Below, in pieces: positions 1-8,749 of a stretch of DNA of 64,000 bases. The first letter of the stretch is position 1; every line of letters starts with the position of its first letter. A program made the translations under genes and the position numbers. Origin of the DNA: Gammaproteobacteria bacterium (lineage in GTDB: Bacteria > Pseudomonadota > Gammaproteobacteria > SZUA-229); NCBI GenBank assembly GCA_026195895.1, contig JAPHRO010000025.1, forward strand, positions 55,443-119,442. Direction: 5' to 3'. The notes under the pieces are model-generated. The model had not been told where the DNA came from. It worked only from the letters and a program-made list of their open reading frames with translations, and searched no databases.

Positions 1-27
1 ACTGTGCATCGATATAAAATCTCTTGT

Positions 28-1104
28 TTATTGCGGCTCGACAACTTCTTCCATTCTTGCTGTCGCATCAGGCCATGCATTAATCACCGCCTGGATTAGC
101 GTTGCCAGAGGGATAGCAAAAAACACACCCCACACGCCCCACATACCACCAAATACCAGAACAGCAATTATGATCGCCGCCGGATGCATATTCACCACCT
201 CGGAAAATAACAGCGGAACCAGTAAGTTGCCATCGAGAAATTGAACCGTTAAATAGGCAGCCATTAGATAAAATAACTCTGGCGATACTCCCCATTGAAA
301 ATAAGCAATGAGCGCGACAGGAATAGTTACTGCAATAGCGCCAACATAGGGAATAATAACCGACAGGCCAACCAGCAGACTGATTAGCGCGGCATAATTG
401 AGGCCCATGATTTTCAGTGGCAGATAAGTTGCAAAGCCCACGATTAAAATTTCCAGCACCTTGCCACGGATATACATGCCAATTTTTTTATCGACTTCGC
501 GCCATACTTCATGCGCCAGACCTTCCTTTGCCGGCAAAAAACGCATCAACCAGTTAATAATAACTTCTTTATCTTTAAGAAAGAAAAATACCAGCAGCGG
601 CACCACCACCATATAAACCAGGATAGTGAACATATCGACGGCAGACGACAAAGATATGGAAACAGCTTTTTGCCCTAAAGTCGCCAGCTCGGTATTAACA
701 TTGGCAACGATTTCCTGAATTTGTTTTTCAGAAATAAAAGGATATTTTTGCGGCAGGGTCAACAGCAATTGCTGACCCGAGGTTAGCATATTGGGCACCT
801 CGCTAAAAAACTGGCTGAGCTGCCTGGAAAATATCGGCACCAGACCCAGAAAGATTATCAATACACTGAGCAGGAAAGTAATTACTACCGATACCACGGC
901 GACCAGATGCGGTATTTTGCAGCACTGCATTTTTTTAACCACACCCTCCAGCACATAAGCAATAACCACCGCCGCAATGACTGGCGTGAGTATCTCGCCC
1001 ATCAATAAAATGATACTGAAACCAACAAACAACAAAATAGCCAGAATTACGGCCTGAGGATCTGAGAAGTAGCGTTCGTACCAGCTACGCAGGACTGAAA
1101 TCAT
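28..1104 (-). CDS. AI-2E family transporter (PerM-like permease)
   Basis: This is a 358-residue polytopic inner-membrane protein of the AI-2E exporter/PerM family. It has hydrophobic segments near residues 18-60 and 68-90, a long soluble stretch around 95-150, and a cluster of helices from about 155 to the C-terminus, which is the usual family layout. The C-terminal part carries the family-typical VIIPYVGAI and LDGNLLVPLLF stretches. Family members have been linked to autoinducer-2 export or to ion export, so the substrate cannot be read from sequence. Its ATG overlaps the stop of the upstream 115-residue gene by four bases, so the two are probably translated together behind the LysR gene. 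A second paralogue lies at 30269-31339. A possible ATG at position 9 on the same strand may start a further gene beyond the left edge. Confidence 0.85.
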   Translation of the reverse strand: MISVLRSWYERYFSDPQAVILAILLFVGFSIILLMGEILTPVIAAVVIAYVLEGVVKKMQCCKIPHLVAVVSVVITFLLSVLIIFLGLVPIFSRQLSQFFSEVPNMLTSGQQLLLTLPQKYPFISEKQIQEIVANVNTELATLGQKAVSISLSSAVDMFTILVYMVVVPLLVFFFLKDKEVIINWLMRFLPAKEGLAHEVWREVDKKIGMYIRGKVLEILIVGFATYLPLKIMGLNYAALISLLVGLSVIIPYVGAIAVTIPVALIAYFQWGVSPELFYLMAAYLTVQFLDGNLLVPLLFSEVVNMHPAAIIIAVLVFGGMWGVWGVFFAIPLATLIQAVINAWPDATARMEEVVEPQ

Positions 1105-1448
1105 TTATGTTTCTCAATCACTAATTTGAATTTTTCTTCGAACAATATTTCCAGTTCATCGATGATGTCATCAGCCTTACGCCCCTGCATCATGTGCTGC
1201 ATCATTAACTCAGAGGTTTCATTGAATAAATGGGAATGCTCAACCATTGGATAGTTCTGTTTCAGTCGCTTGATAGCGGATACTACGCTTTCTGCTTCGG
1301 GTCGCGGAATATCCAGCGGTTCGGTAATTACTGACTTTGGCTCAGGCGCACGAGATTGTAGAAATTCGGCAAACTCTAATAGCGTTTTCTGATCCTGCTC
1401 CGGCAAATAATCAAATATCTCGACCAGTTTTTTTGCCGACGAATCCAT
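1101..1448 (-). CDS. Small cytoplasmic protein, DUF2281-like N-terminus
   Basis: This 115-residue protein has no signal peptide or membrane segment. The N-terminal 35 residues (LVEIFDYLPEQDQKTLLEFA) resemble the DUF2281-type helix-loop-helix often found in small antitoxin-like or regulatory proteins. The rest is charged and methionine-rich (MMQHMM near residue 82) and ends in a lysine/glutamate-rich helix. No partner toxin is visible: the neighbours are a LysR regulator 10 bp upstream and an AI-2E permease overlapping downstream by four bases. A role linked to the permease or regulator is inferred from gene order only. Confidence 0.6.
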   Translation of the reverse strand: MDSSAKKLVEIFDYLPEQDQKTLLEFAEFLQSRAPEPKSVITEPLDIPRPEAESVVSAIKRLKQNYPMVEHSHLFNETSELMMQHMMQGRKADDIIDELEILFEEKFKLVIEKHK

Positions 1449-1458
1449 ATTACCTCAA

Positions 1459-2364
1459 TTAATCCTGCTGATGATCTTCACAATATTTTTTCGCGAATGC
1501 CAACAGCTCTTCCATGGCCCGCGCTTTAAATTTGTGGCGTTGATGAACAAACGAGAAAGGACGATCTAGCGGTGGATCCAGTGGTACCGCCGCCAGCGAT
1601 TCCAGCTTCAGTTCTTTTGCTACCGTTGAATACGACATGATAGAAATACCCATACCTGCTTCGACCGCACCCTTGATGGCTTCCGGGCTACCCAGTTCGA
1701 GACAGATGGTCAGTTCATCACTGCCTACATGATCGTGCAGATATTCATTGATCACTTCACGGGTACCCGAACCTTCTTCACGACAGATAAACGGATAAGG
1801 CACCAGTTGCTGTGGTGTCAAAGCACCGCCGGTATTTGCCAGTGGATGACTGGGTGGCATGATGGCAACCAGTTGATCACGCCGACACACATCGACCTGT
1901 AAGTTTTTGTTATTAACCGATGCCTCAACGATACCCAGATCGATAATATTATTTTCGACCATGGCCACAATGCCTTCGGTATTCGATACTTTCAGGCGGA
2001 TGTTCACTTCCGGATTCTGCGCTTTAAAATCGCCTAGCAGGAATGGCAGCATGTATTCAGCAATGGTGGTACTCGCGCCTAAAGTGACCACACCACTGAC
2101 ATCACCGGTGAGTTCACGGATGGAATTCTCCATCTCATCGTACAGTTCAAAAATCCGATCCGAATAGCCATAGACCCGCTGCCCCGCTTCGGTCAGGCTG
2201 ACACGATTGTGGGTGCGATCAAACAGGCGAGTGTTGAAATATTCTTCTAACTGGCGAATCTGAAAAGTCACCGCAGGTTGCGTCATGTGCAGGGCATCTG
2301 CTGCCTTGGTGAAGTTCAGCAGCCTGGCTACAGTGTGGAATACTTTCAGTCGTCGATCTGCCAT
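1459..2364 (-). CDS. LysR family transcriptional regulator
   Basis: The 301-residue protein has the standard LysR architecture: an N-terminal winged helix-turn-helix at about residues 4-62 (NFTKAADALHMTQPAVTFQI, then the RLFDRTHNRVSLTEAG wing), and a periplasmic-binding-like effector domain from about 90 to 295. It resembles the CysL/CbbR-type branch, but effector and regulon cannot be assigned. Most LysR regulators control a divergent neighbour, but here the gene lies in line with the small protein and AI-2E permease downstream and follows the RND operon on the same strand. The 129 bp in front of it (2365-2493) should hold its promoter. The downstream permease is the most likely local target, by inference. 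Confidence 0.88.
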   Translation of the reverse strand: MADRRLKVFHTVARLLNFTKAADALHMTQPAVTFQIRQLEEYFNTRLFDRTHNRVSLTEAGQRVYGYSDRIFELYDEMENSIRELTGDVSGVVTLGASTTIAEYMLPFLLGDFKAQNPEVNIRLKVSNTEGIVAMVENNIIDLGIVEASVNNKNLQVDVCRRDQLVAIMPPSHPLANTGGALTPQQLVPYPFICREEGSGTREVINEYLHDHVGSDELTICLELGSPEAIKGAVEAGMGISIMSYSTVAKELKLESLAAVPLDPPLDRPFSFVHQRHKFKARAMEELLAFAKKYCEDHQQD

Positions 2365-2493
2365 AACATTTTCTTATGATTACCCTAGAAAGCGCTATAG
2401 TACCAATTCTGGCACCGTTATGAAAACTATCTGATAGAGATATGGCTATTTAGTTACATCTAATCGGTGCTGCAACCATCTGGCATTATCTGG

Positions 2494-5400
2494 TTAGACT
2501 TTATTGCGCATAACAGCGTAATACATCACCGGTATTACCAGCAATGTCAGTAGCGTTGCCACCAGAATGCCAAAGATCAACGATATGGCAAGCCCACTAA
2601 ATATAGGGTCATCAAGAATAAACAGCGCCCCCATCATGGCCGCCAGTGCCGTCAGTACGATGGGTTTACTGCGCACGGCACTGGCCTGGATCACCGCCTC
2701 GCGAAACGCCATGCCCTGTGCCAGTTGCTCGTTGATAAAATCTACCAGCAATATCGAATTGCGCACAATAATGCCGGCCAGGGCAATCATGCCGATCATT
2801 GAAGTCGCGGTGAACTTGGCACCCAGCACAGCATGGCCCGGCATCACCCCAATAATGGTCAACGGGATTGGCGCCATAATAATCAGCGGCACAATATAGG
2901 AACGGAACTGCGCCACCACCAGCAGATAAATCAACAACAGACCAATGGAATAAGCGATCCCCATATCACGGAAAGTCTCATAGGTGATCTGCCATTCACC
3001 GTCCCATTTCATACTGTACTCATAGGGATTGTCCGGCGGCGTAATGAAATACTGCTGAATGCTGCTGCCTGGATTATGCTCGCTTTGCGACAGGAGTTTG
3101 TCATCCAGTTGCTTCATCATATCGAGCATACCGTACAACGGACTATCCAGCTCACCCGACATATCGCCGGTGACAAACACTACGGGTAATAAATCTTTAT
3201 GGTAAATACTCTGCTCGCGGATAGACTCTTCGATACGCACGATATCGGCCAGCGCAACTTCCGCCCCCTGATTGCCGCGCAATTTAACGGACAGTATTTT
3301 TTCAATAGCCGATTTATCTGCAAGCGGTAACTCGACGCGAATGGGCACAGCATATTTAAAATGCTCACCATGCAGATAGGCCATGTCGTCACCCTGCAAC
3401 AAGGTTCGCAGCAGCTGGTTCACATCCTGCTGACTGATACCCAGCAACGCCGCTTTGTCTCGGTCGACATGCACAATAATACGTTTTGAAGGCACCACAA
3501 TCGTGTCATCCACATCCACAATATCCGGCGTCGACTCAAACACCTGACGCACCTGACTGGCTACCTTGACCTGCCCCGAATAGTCGAGACCATAGACTTC
3601 CGCCACCAGCGGCGACATCACCGGTGGCCCCGGCGGTACTTCGATCACTTTTACATTGGCATGATATTGCTCAGCAATCTGCTGCAGCGGTATACGCATG
3701 GCCTGGGCAATTTCGTGACTCTTTTTATCGCGCTCAGATTTATCCAGCAGGTTCACCTGGATATCCCCCACATTGGATCCGGCACGCAAATAATACTGGC
3801 GCACCAGGCCATTAAAATTGATCGGTGCAGCGGTGCCGCTATAAATCTGATAATCAGTCACTTCCGGAATACTGGCGACATACGCGCCCAGCTCATCCAG
3901 CACCTGGGTGGTCAGTTCCAGCGGCGCGCCTTCTGGCATATCGACCACAATCTGAAATTCCGATTTATTATCGAACGGCAGCATTTTTAGCACCACATGT
4001 TTGGTGTACACCAGCACCATAGAAAGCGTAATAAGTGCCAGCACCACCAACGCTAATTGAATGCGGCGTTTTTTACCGGCAGCCTCATCCAGAAATGGCC
4101 CAATCAGCCGGGTAAAAAATGCATTATATTTATTGTCGGTTTCTGTGGCGTGCCCCGCAGCGGTATGCTGACTGAGAAACTTGTTACACATCCAGGGCGT
4201 AATCACGAAAGCCACTGCCAGCGAAATCAACATACCCATACTGGCATTGATCGGAATAGGACTCATGTACGGCCCCATCAAACCGGTAACAAAAGCCATC
4301 GGCAACAGCGCAGCTATTACAGTAAAAGTCGCCAGGATAGTCGGACCACCCACTTCATCGACCGCTTTGGGAATGGCATCGAGTAAATTGGTATTGCCCA
4401 TACTCATGTGACGATGAATATTTTCCACCACCACAATCGCGTCATCCACCAGAATACCGATGGAAAAAATCAGCGCGAACAGTGATACACGGTTCAGGGT
4501 AAAGCCCCAGGCCCAGGATGCGAACAGGGTAATGGCCAGGGTAATGACCACCGCCGTGCCCACAATAAAAGCTTCCCGCCCGCCCAGTGCGATGAATACC
4601 AGCAGCACCACAATGGAGGTGGCAAAAACAAGTTTTGTGATCAGCGTTTTGGCTTTGCTGTCTGCGGTTTTGCCATAGTTACGCGTAACGCTAACATTCA
4701 CCCCTTCGGGTAAAAAAATACCTTCCAGTTTTGCCATGCGCTCAACTACCGCGTTGGCGATATCAACGGCGTTAGTGCCGGGTTTTTTATTGACCGCCAG
4801 GGTCAGCGCTGGATAGTGTATCGGCTGGGCGTTTTTACTTTGTGCCAGGCCACTACCATGAAACACATGCTGCTTCGCATAGGCCGGACCAAAACTGATA
4901 GTAGCCACATCCTGCAGATAAACCGGCTTAGCCTTTTTCACCGTAACGACTAATTTAGCGACTTCTTCCGCGGTGGTTAAAAATCGCCCGGCGGTGACAA
5001 TTATTTCATTGTTGTCGGCAACCAGAGTACCGGCATCGGTTGAAACATTACTCACGGATAATGCGGCGCGCAAATCATTTAAGGTCAGACCATAGGCCGC
5101 CAGTTTCTGGGGATCGAGCTTTACATGAACAACCTGCTGGGCGCCGCCAATGGTATAAATTTCACGGGTGCCAGGGACGCGTTTTAATTCCGCTTCCAGC
5201 GCATGGGCAACCTGTAACAAATCATAACCACTGCCTGCTTCATCATCGGTCCATAACGTCAAAGCGACAATAGGTACATCATCTATACCCTTCGGCTTGA
5301 TGATCGGCTGGCCGATGCCCAGCCCCTGCGGCAACCAGTCTTCATTGGAGAAAATTTTATTGTAGAGCCGTACGATGGCCTGGGTACGATCTTCGCCTAC

Positions 5401-5721
5401 CTGATATTCAACCGTGAGCACCGATAAACCGGGCGTGGATACCGAGTACACATGCTTGATACCCTCGATTTCCGATAACACCTGCTCCGCCGGCACACTC
5501 ACCAGGCTTTCCACTTCTCTGGCCGAGGCACCGGGATAGGCGATAAACACATTGGCAAAGGTGACATTAATTTGCGGCTCTTCTTCGCGTGGCGTCACCA
5601 GTACCGCAAATAAACCCAGCAGCAATCCAAGCAAAGCCAGCAGCAGAGTAATTTCAGTCTGCAGAAAACTTTGCGCTATGTGACCGGAAAAACCCAGTTT
5701 CTGATCGGCGCCCTTAGTCAT
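2494..5721 (-). CDS. RND efflux pump inner-membrane permease
   Basis: This is a full-length (1075 residues) resistance-nodulation-division transporter of the AcrB/HAE-1 superfamily. It has one transmembrane helix near the N-terminus, a large periplasmic pore/docking domain, a six-helix bundle, and the repeat of this arrangement. The TM4 proton-relay motif ILVDDAIVVVENIHRH with its paired aspartates is present near residue 430. In the matching TM10 motif (IIVRNSILLVDF) arginine stands where AcrB has the relay lysine, as in a known branch of the family. I chose the ATG at 5721 rather than 5730: a GGGAA ribosome-binding site is well spaced from it, and it overlaps the adaptor stop as ATGACTAA. 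It pairs with the adaptor upstream. No TolC-type gene is adjacent; one at 21560 could serve. Substrate unknown. Confidence 0.93.
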   Translation of the reverse strand: MTKGADQKLGFSGHIAQSFLQTEITLLLALLGLLLGLFAVLVTPREEEPQINVTFANVFIAYPGASAREVESLVSVPAEQVLSEIEGIKHVYSVSTPGLSVLTVEYQVGEDRTQAIVRLYNKIFSNEDWLPQGLGIGQPIIKPKGIDDVPIVALTLWTDDEAGSGYDLLQVAHALEAELKRVPGTREIYTIGGAQQVVHVKLDPQKLAAYGLTLNDLRAALSVSNVSTDAGTLVADNNEIIVTAGRFLTTAEEVAKLVVTVKKAKPVYLQDVATISFGPAYAKQHVFHGSGLAQSKNAQPIHYPALTLAVNKKPGTNAVDIANAVVERMAKLEGIFLPEGVNVSVTRNYGKTADSKAKTLITKLVFATSIVVLLVFIALGGREAFIVGTAVVITLAITLFASWAWGFTLNRVSLFALIFSIGILVDDAIVVVENIHRHMSMGNTNLLDAIPKAVDEVGGPTILATFTVIAALLPMAFVTGLMGPYMSPIPINASMGMLISLAVAFVITPWMCNKFLSQHTAAGHATETDNKYNAFFTRLIGPFLDEAAGKKRRIQLALVVLALITLSMVLVYTKHVVLKMLPFDNKSEFQIVVDMPEGAPLELTTQVLDELGAYVASIPEVTDYQIYSGTAAPINFNGLVRQYYLRAGSNVGDIQVNLLDKSERDKKSHEIAQAMRIPLQQIAEQYHANVKVIEVPPGPPVMSPLVAEVYGLDYSGQVKVASQVRQVFESTPDIVDVDDTIVVPSKRIIVHVDRDKAALLGISQQDVNQLLRTLLQGDDMAYLHGEHFKYAVPIRVELPLADKSAIEKILSVKLRGNQGAEVALADIVRIEESIREQSIYHKDLLPVVFVTGDMSGELDSPLYGMLDMMKQLDDKLLSQSEHNPGSSIQQYFITPPDNPYEYSMKWDGEWQITYETFRDMGIAYSIGLLLIYLLVVAQFRSYIVPLIIMAPIPLTIIGVMPGHAVLGAKFTATSMIGMIALAGIIVRNSILLVDFINEQLAQGMAFREAVIQASAVRSKPIVLTALAAMMGALFILDDPIFSGLAISLIFGILVATLLTLLVIPVMYYAVMRNKV

Positions 5722-6805
5722 GATCAGCATTTCCCGACGACTGCTTCTGGCCGCGCTGCTTCAATGCGACCGTCGCCGCCAGCGGATTCAGGTAAATATT
5801 TTCTCCCTCGGTCAATCCCGCATGAATAACCCGACGCTTGTCGTCTATCATATTGCCGGGCCTGACCTGACGCATCACAATGCGACCATCCGGCGATTTC
5901 ACATACACCACATTCATCTCACCACGATGCGCCATCGCCTCTGCCGGAATCACCAGCAGTTGCTGCTCCCCGGCAACAAAGCCTGTTTTAACTAACATAC
6001 CGGGATAGAGGGAATTGCTGCCTTTCGAGACAGCCACATCAGCTGGCAACTCAACCCTGACGGTAAAGCTATGGCTCATGTCATCGGCAAATGGAAACAC
6101 GGTGATATTCTCACTTTTCAGTATCGAACCATCTGCCAGATAAACCATGGCCTGATGCCGGGTGCGGATGTTTTCAACCAGGGATTGCGGCACTTCCACC
6201 ACCACCCGGAGCACATCCAGGGATATGCCACTCACCAGCGGTGAGCCCGGGTTCACCGATTCACCCACCTCCACGTGTCGTTTGGTTACGATACCGCTAT
6301 AGGGTGCTCGAATAATGGTGTATTCATAATCTTCACGGGCCTGTTTGATTCTAGCTCTGGCACCGTCTAACCGCGCTTTAGCTGTTTTTAAGGCCGCCCG
6401 CGCCTGATCAACGGTAGACACCGCCACCAGCTTTTGTTCATACAGATTCTGATATCGGTCATAGTCAGCCTGACTGCGCTCCTTTTCAGCGATGGCTTCC
6501 TGTAAGCCGGCGTTAGCCAGATCCAGCTCGGCTTGCTGCCGTTCGTTCCTGAACCGTGCCAGTACTTCGCCCTGCTTGACGATATCATCGACATCAAAAT
6601 ATATTTCTGCCAGCCGCCCCGATGTCTGTGCTTTCATGGTGGCCTTATTCACCGCTTCAACTGTTCCGATAAACTGCTTAAGCAGAGGAATATTTATCCG
6701 TTCAACGACGGCCAGTTGTAACTCTTTGTCAGCCTCGGCCGCCGCGACATTCAGCCACAGCGACGCCAGGATTAGACGGGAAATATAAGCCAAAGAAAAT
6801 CGCAT
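5714..6805 (-). CDS. RND efflux periplasmic adaptor (membrane fusion protein)
   Basis: This 363-residue HlyD/AcrA-type adaptor has an N-terminal signal sequence ending near AAAEA (residues 20-24). A lipoyl half-domain follows (residues 45-80), then a coiled-coil hairpin at about 80-155 rich in Ala, Glu and Arg, the second lipoyl half with YTIIRAPYSGIVTKRHVEVG (about 160-180), and beta-barrel and membrane-proximal domains. The residues APYSGIV are the classic second lipoyl signature. It bridges the inner-membrane pump encoded immediately downstream (8-base overlap) to an outer-membrane channel. Its promoter must lie in the 187 bp shared with the divergent DUF4124 gene. No adjacent repressor is visible. 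Confidence 0.9.
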   Translation of the reverse strand: MRFSLAYISRLILASLWLNVAAAEADKELQLAVVERINIPLLKQFIGTVEAVNKATMKAQTSGRLAEIYFDVDDIVKQGEVLARFRNERQQAELDLANAGLQEAIAEKERSQADYDRYQNLYEQKLVAVSTVDQARAALKTAKARLDGARARIKQAREDYEYTIIRAPYSGIVTKRHVEVGESVNPGSPLVSGISLDVLRVVVEVPQSLVENIRTRHQAMVYLADGSILKSENITVFPFADDMSHSFTVRVELPADVAVSKGSNSLYPGMLVKTGFVAGEQQLLVIPAEAMAHRGEMNVVYVKSPDGRIVMRQVRPGNMIDDKRRVIHAGLTEGENIYLNPLAATVALKQRGQKQSSGNADHD

Positions 6806-7004
6806 AATGATGCACCCATGTTTTTTTGTATCGTGCCTGGACTAATGAAGCATTATAGCCCGCTTTTGCCCTGCTCGAATAATGCCCGATTTCTGTGTAT
6901 GCTAACATTACTCATATTCATTATAAGAATGTTTCTATGTGACGGGAACATCATATAATGAATCGGAGCAGCCTTAAGTAACTTGATCACAAATGGAATC
7001 AGCC

Positions 7005-7490
7005 ATGCATAAAACATTTCTTCTAGCCTGTAGCCTGATAGTTTTCCCTGGCATAACACAGGCCGGCATATACAAATGGACCGACGAACAGGGCAACGTC
7101 CATTATTCACAGGAAAAACCTAAAAACCAGGCCGTAGAAAGCATTAAGGGCAACTATCGCGCACCGGAAGATCGATCAAGCTACAAACGCCCAACACTGG
7201 GATTAAAAAATAAAAATAAAACAGACGCAGCGGAAAATAATTCACAGAATCCGGAGCAGCAGGAACAAACTGCACAGCAGCAAAAACCCGCAGAAGAAAA
7301 AACACCAAAGTTAAAACCGAAACAGAAAAAAGCCGGCTGTGAATCTGCACGTAATAATCTGGCGACCATGCAGGCAAAAGGACAAATTCGCCGCCGCGAT
7401 AAAGACGGCAATGTTAGCTATATGAGCGAAGCAGAAAAACAGGCGCGCATTAAACGTACCCAGGAAATCATTAAAAAGAATTGCAAATAA
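7005..7490 (+). CDS. DUF4124 domain periplasmic protein
   Basis: The protein starts with a clear signal peptide (hydrophobic residues 5-17, cleavage after TQA). The short DUF4124 motif IYKWTDEQGNVHYSQEKP follows, then a long low-complexity linker rich in Gln, Lys, Pro and Glu (about residues 60-115), and a C-terminal charged helix containing two cysteines. DUF4124 proteins are common secreted proteins of Gammaproteobacteria without an established function. I prefer the ATG at 7005 over the in-frame ATG at 6993 because it starts directly at the basic n-region MHKT. The gene is divergent from the RND operon and 17 bp upstream of the tautomerase gene. Confidence 0.75.
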   Translation: MHKTFLLACSLIVFPGITQAGIYKWTDEQGNVHYSQEKPKNQAVESIKGNYRAPEDRSSYKRPTLGLKNKNKTDAAENNSQNPEQQEQTAQQQKPAEEKTPKLKPKQKKAGCESARNNLATMQAKGQIRRRDKDGNVSYMSEAEKQARIKRTQEIIKKNCK

Positions 7491-7507
7491 ATCAGTGGGA
7501 GCTGCTC

Positions 7508-7846
7508 ATGCCGCTATTAAAAATTCAAACCAGTACCAGCATTGCAGACAAACAGCAACTGGCCCTTGAGGCATCAAAAAAGGTTGCCGAAATCCTGGGC
7601 AAACCAGAACGCTATGTCATGGTTAACGTTAACGATCAACAGACACTGACCTTTGCCGGTTCAACCGAAGCCGCCGCCTATCTGGAACTAAAAAGCATTA
7701 ACCTGCCAGAGTCGGAAACGGCGCAACTGTCTACCCGCCTGTGTGACTTTATCAACAGCCAGCTAGACATCGATGTAGACAGAATCTATATTGAATTCAG
7801 CAATGCGCCTCGCCATTTGTGGGGCTGGAATGGCGCAACCTTCTAA
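7508..7846 (+). CDS. MIF-like tautomerase family protein
   Basis: This 112-residue protein matches the macrophage migration inhibitory factor/phenylpyruvate tautomerase family. It carries the motif SIADKQQLALEASKKVAEIL followed by RYVMVNV, and the C-terminal half has IDVDRIYIEFSNAPRHLWGWNGATF-like features (NAPRxxWGWNG). The reading frame extends upstream to 7481, but the ATG at 7508 is chosen: it has a GGGAG ribosome-binding site and places proline directly after the initiator methionine. That proline becomes the catalytic N-terminal amine in this superfamily. The longer start would bury the proline and overlap the preceding gene. The physiological substrate in bacteria is generally unknown. 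Confidence 0.85.
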   Translation: MPLLKIQTSTSIADKQQLALEASKKVAEILGKPERYVMVNVNDQQTLTFAGSTEAAAYLELKSINLPESETAQLSTRLCDFINSQLDIDVDRIYIEFSNAPRHLWGWNGATF

Positions 7847-7862
7847 GTAAAAGGAAAAACTT

Positions 7863-8651
7863 ATGAGCAATCCTTACCGTCCACCTGAAACAGAACTGGA
7901 ACTGGATTCCGGTAATGTAAATGAAATGCATCCGCCAATTAAACTATCTACGGGTCACGGCTGGAGCTGGTTCAAAGACGCCATCAAACTGTTCATGCAA
8001 AGTCCGTTGATATGGCTGGTCAATTTCATTCTGCTTATTGTAATTTTACTGACCCTGTCAGTCATTCCACTGGTATCACTGGTTGCGCAAATTATCGGAC
8101 CCATATTTATTGGTGGCCTCATGATTGGCTGTCACAATCTCGATAATGGCGATAGCTTATCCATTCATCATTTATTTGTCGGCTTCAAACAAAATGCGTC
8201 GCAGCTCGCGGGTCTGGGCGTAATCCAGCTCATTGGCAGCATCATAATTCTCATCGCTCCCGCGATACCGCTGGCAATGTTAGGCCTGCTATCAATGTCA
8301 GACTTAATGCAGATGCAACCGGGTGGCAGCGGCATGTCGGAAGCGGCCGAACTCTATACGGCCGTTATGCTGTATATGTTGCTGGTGAGCGCCCTGCTCA
8401 TCCCTTTAATCATGGGTATATGGTTTGCCCCCTGTCTGATTGCATTACATAACATGAAAGCCTGGGATGCATTTAAATTAAGTTTTAAAGCCTGCGCTAA
8501 AAACGTCATGCCATTTCTGCTTTATGGTCTGGTGGGACTGGGATTATCTATGCTCGCCATGATTCCAATGGGACTGGGATTTTTACTACTGGGGCCGGTG
8601 ATTCTCTGTTCCATGTATACCGGGTATAAATCAATTTTCGTTAGCCACTAG
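7863..8651 (+). CDS. BPSS1780-type integral membrane protein
   Basis: The 262-residue protein begins with a soluble MSNPYRPPETELE segment and a GHGWSWFKDAIKLF amphipathic motif. About five to six hydrophobic segments follow (residues 50-80, 85-95, 115-150, 170-195, 220-260). This N-terminal pattern (NPY-PPxxxL, then W-F--A) is typical of the BPSS1780/DUF2189-like group of uncharacterised inner-membrane proteins. It lies 16 bp after the tautomerase gene and is probably cotranscribed with it. No enzymatic motif is visible; function unknown. Confidence 0.7.
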   Translation: MSNPYRPPETELELDSGNVNEMHPPIKLSTGHGWSWFKDAIKLFMQSPLIWLVNFILLIVILLTLSVIPLVSLVAQIIGPIFIGGLMIGCHNLDNGDSLSIHHLFVGFKQNASQLAGLGVIQLIGSIIILIAPAIPLAMLGLLSMSDLMQMQPGGSGMSEAAELYTAVMLYMLLVSALLIPLIMGIWFAPCLIALHNMKAWDAFKLSFKACAKNVMPFLLYGLVGLGLSMLAMIPMGLGFLLLGPVILCSMYTGYKSIFVSH

Positions 8652-8701
8652 AAACACCAAATACATTAAGCTATATGCCGTATTGATTTAGAAAACCGAG
8701 C

Positions 8702-8707
8702 TATAAT
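8702..8707 (+). promoter_or_regulatory. Possible -10 element for the GNAT-deacetylase gene
   Basis: A perfect TATAAT hexamer lies 43 bp before the ATG of the acetyltransferase-deacetylase gene, in a 98 bp gap after the membrane protein gene. No good -35 match is found at 16-18 bp spacing, so the promoter may be activator-dependent or the match fortuitous. Confidence 0.35.
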
Positions 8708-8749
8708 AGCTGCACATAAAACGGTCGTTTTAAATACAGGCATTTTTCC

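Noticed and set aside
1101..1448. Antitoxin of a toxin-antitoxin pair
   Set aside because: The N-terminus is DUF2281-like, but no toxin gene adjoins it; neighbours are a LysR regulator and a permease.
6853..7110. Minus-strand open frame of 85 codons across the RND/DUF4124 divergent region
   Set aside because: It overlaps the signal-peptide start of the DUF4124 gene, has a cysteine- and arginine-rich composition without domain features, and no ribosome-binding site; it is a shadow frame.
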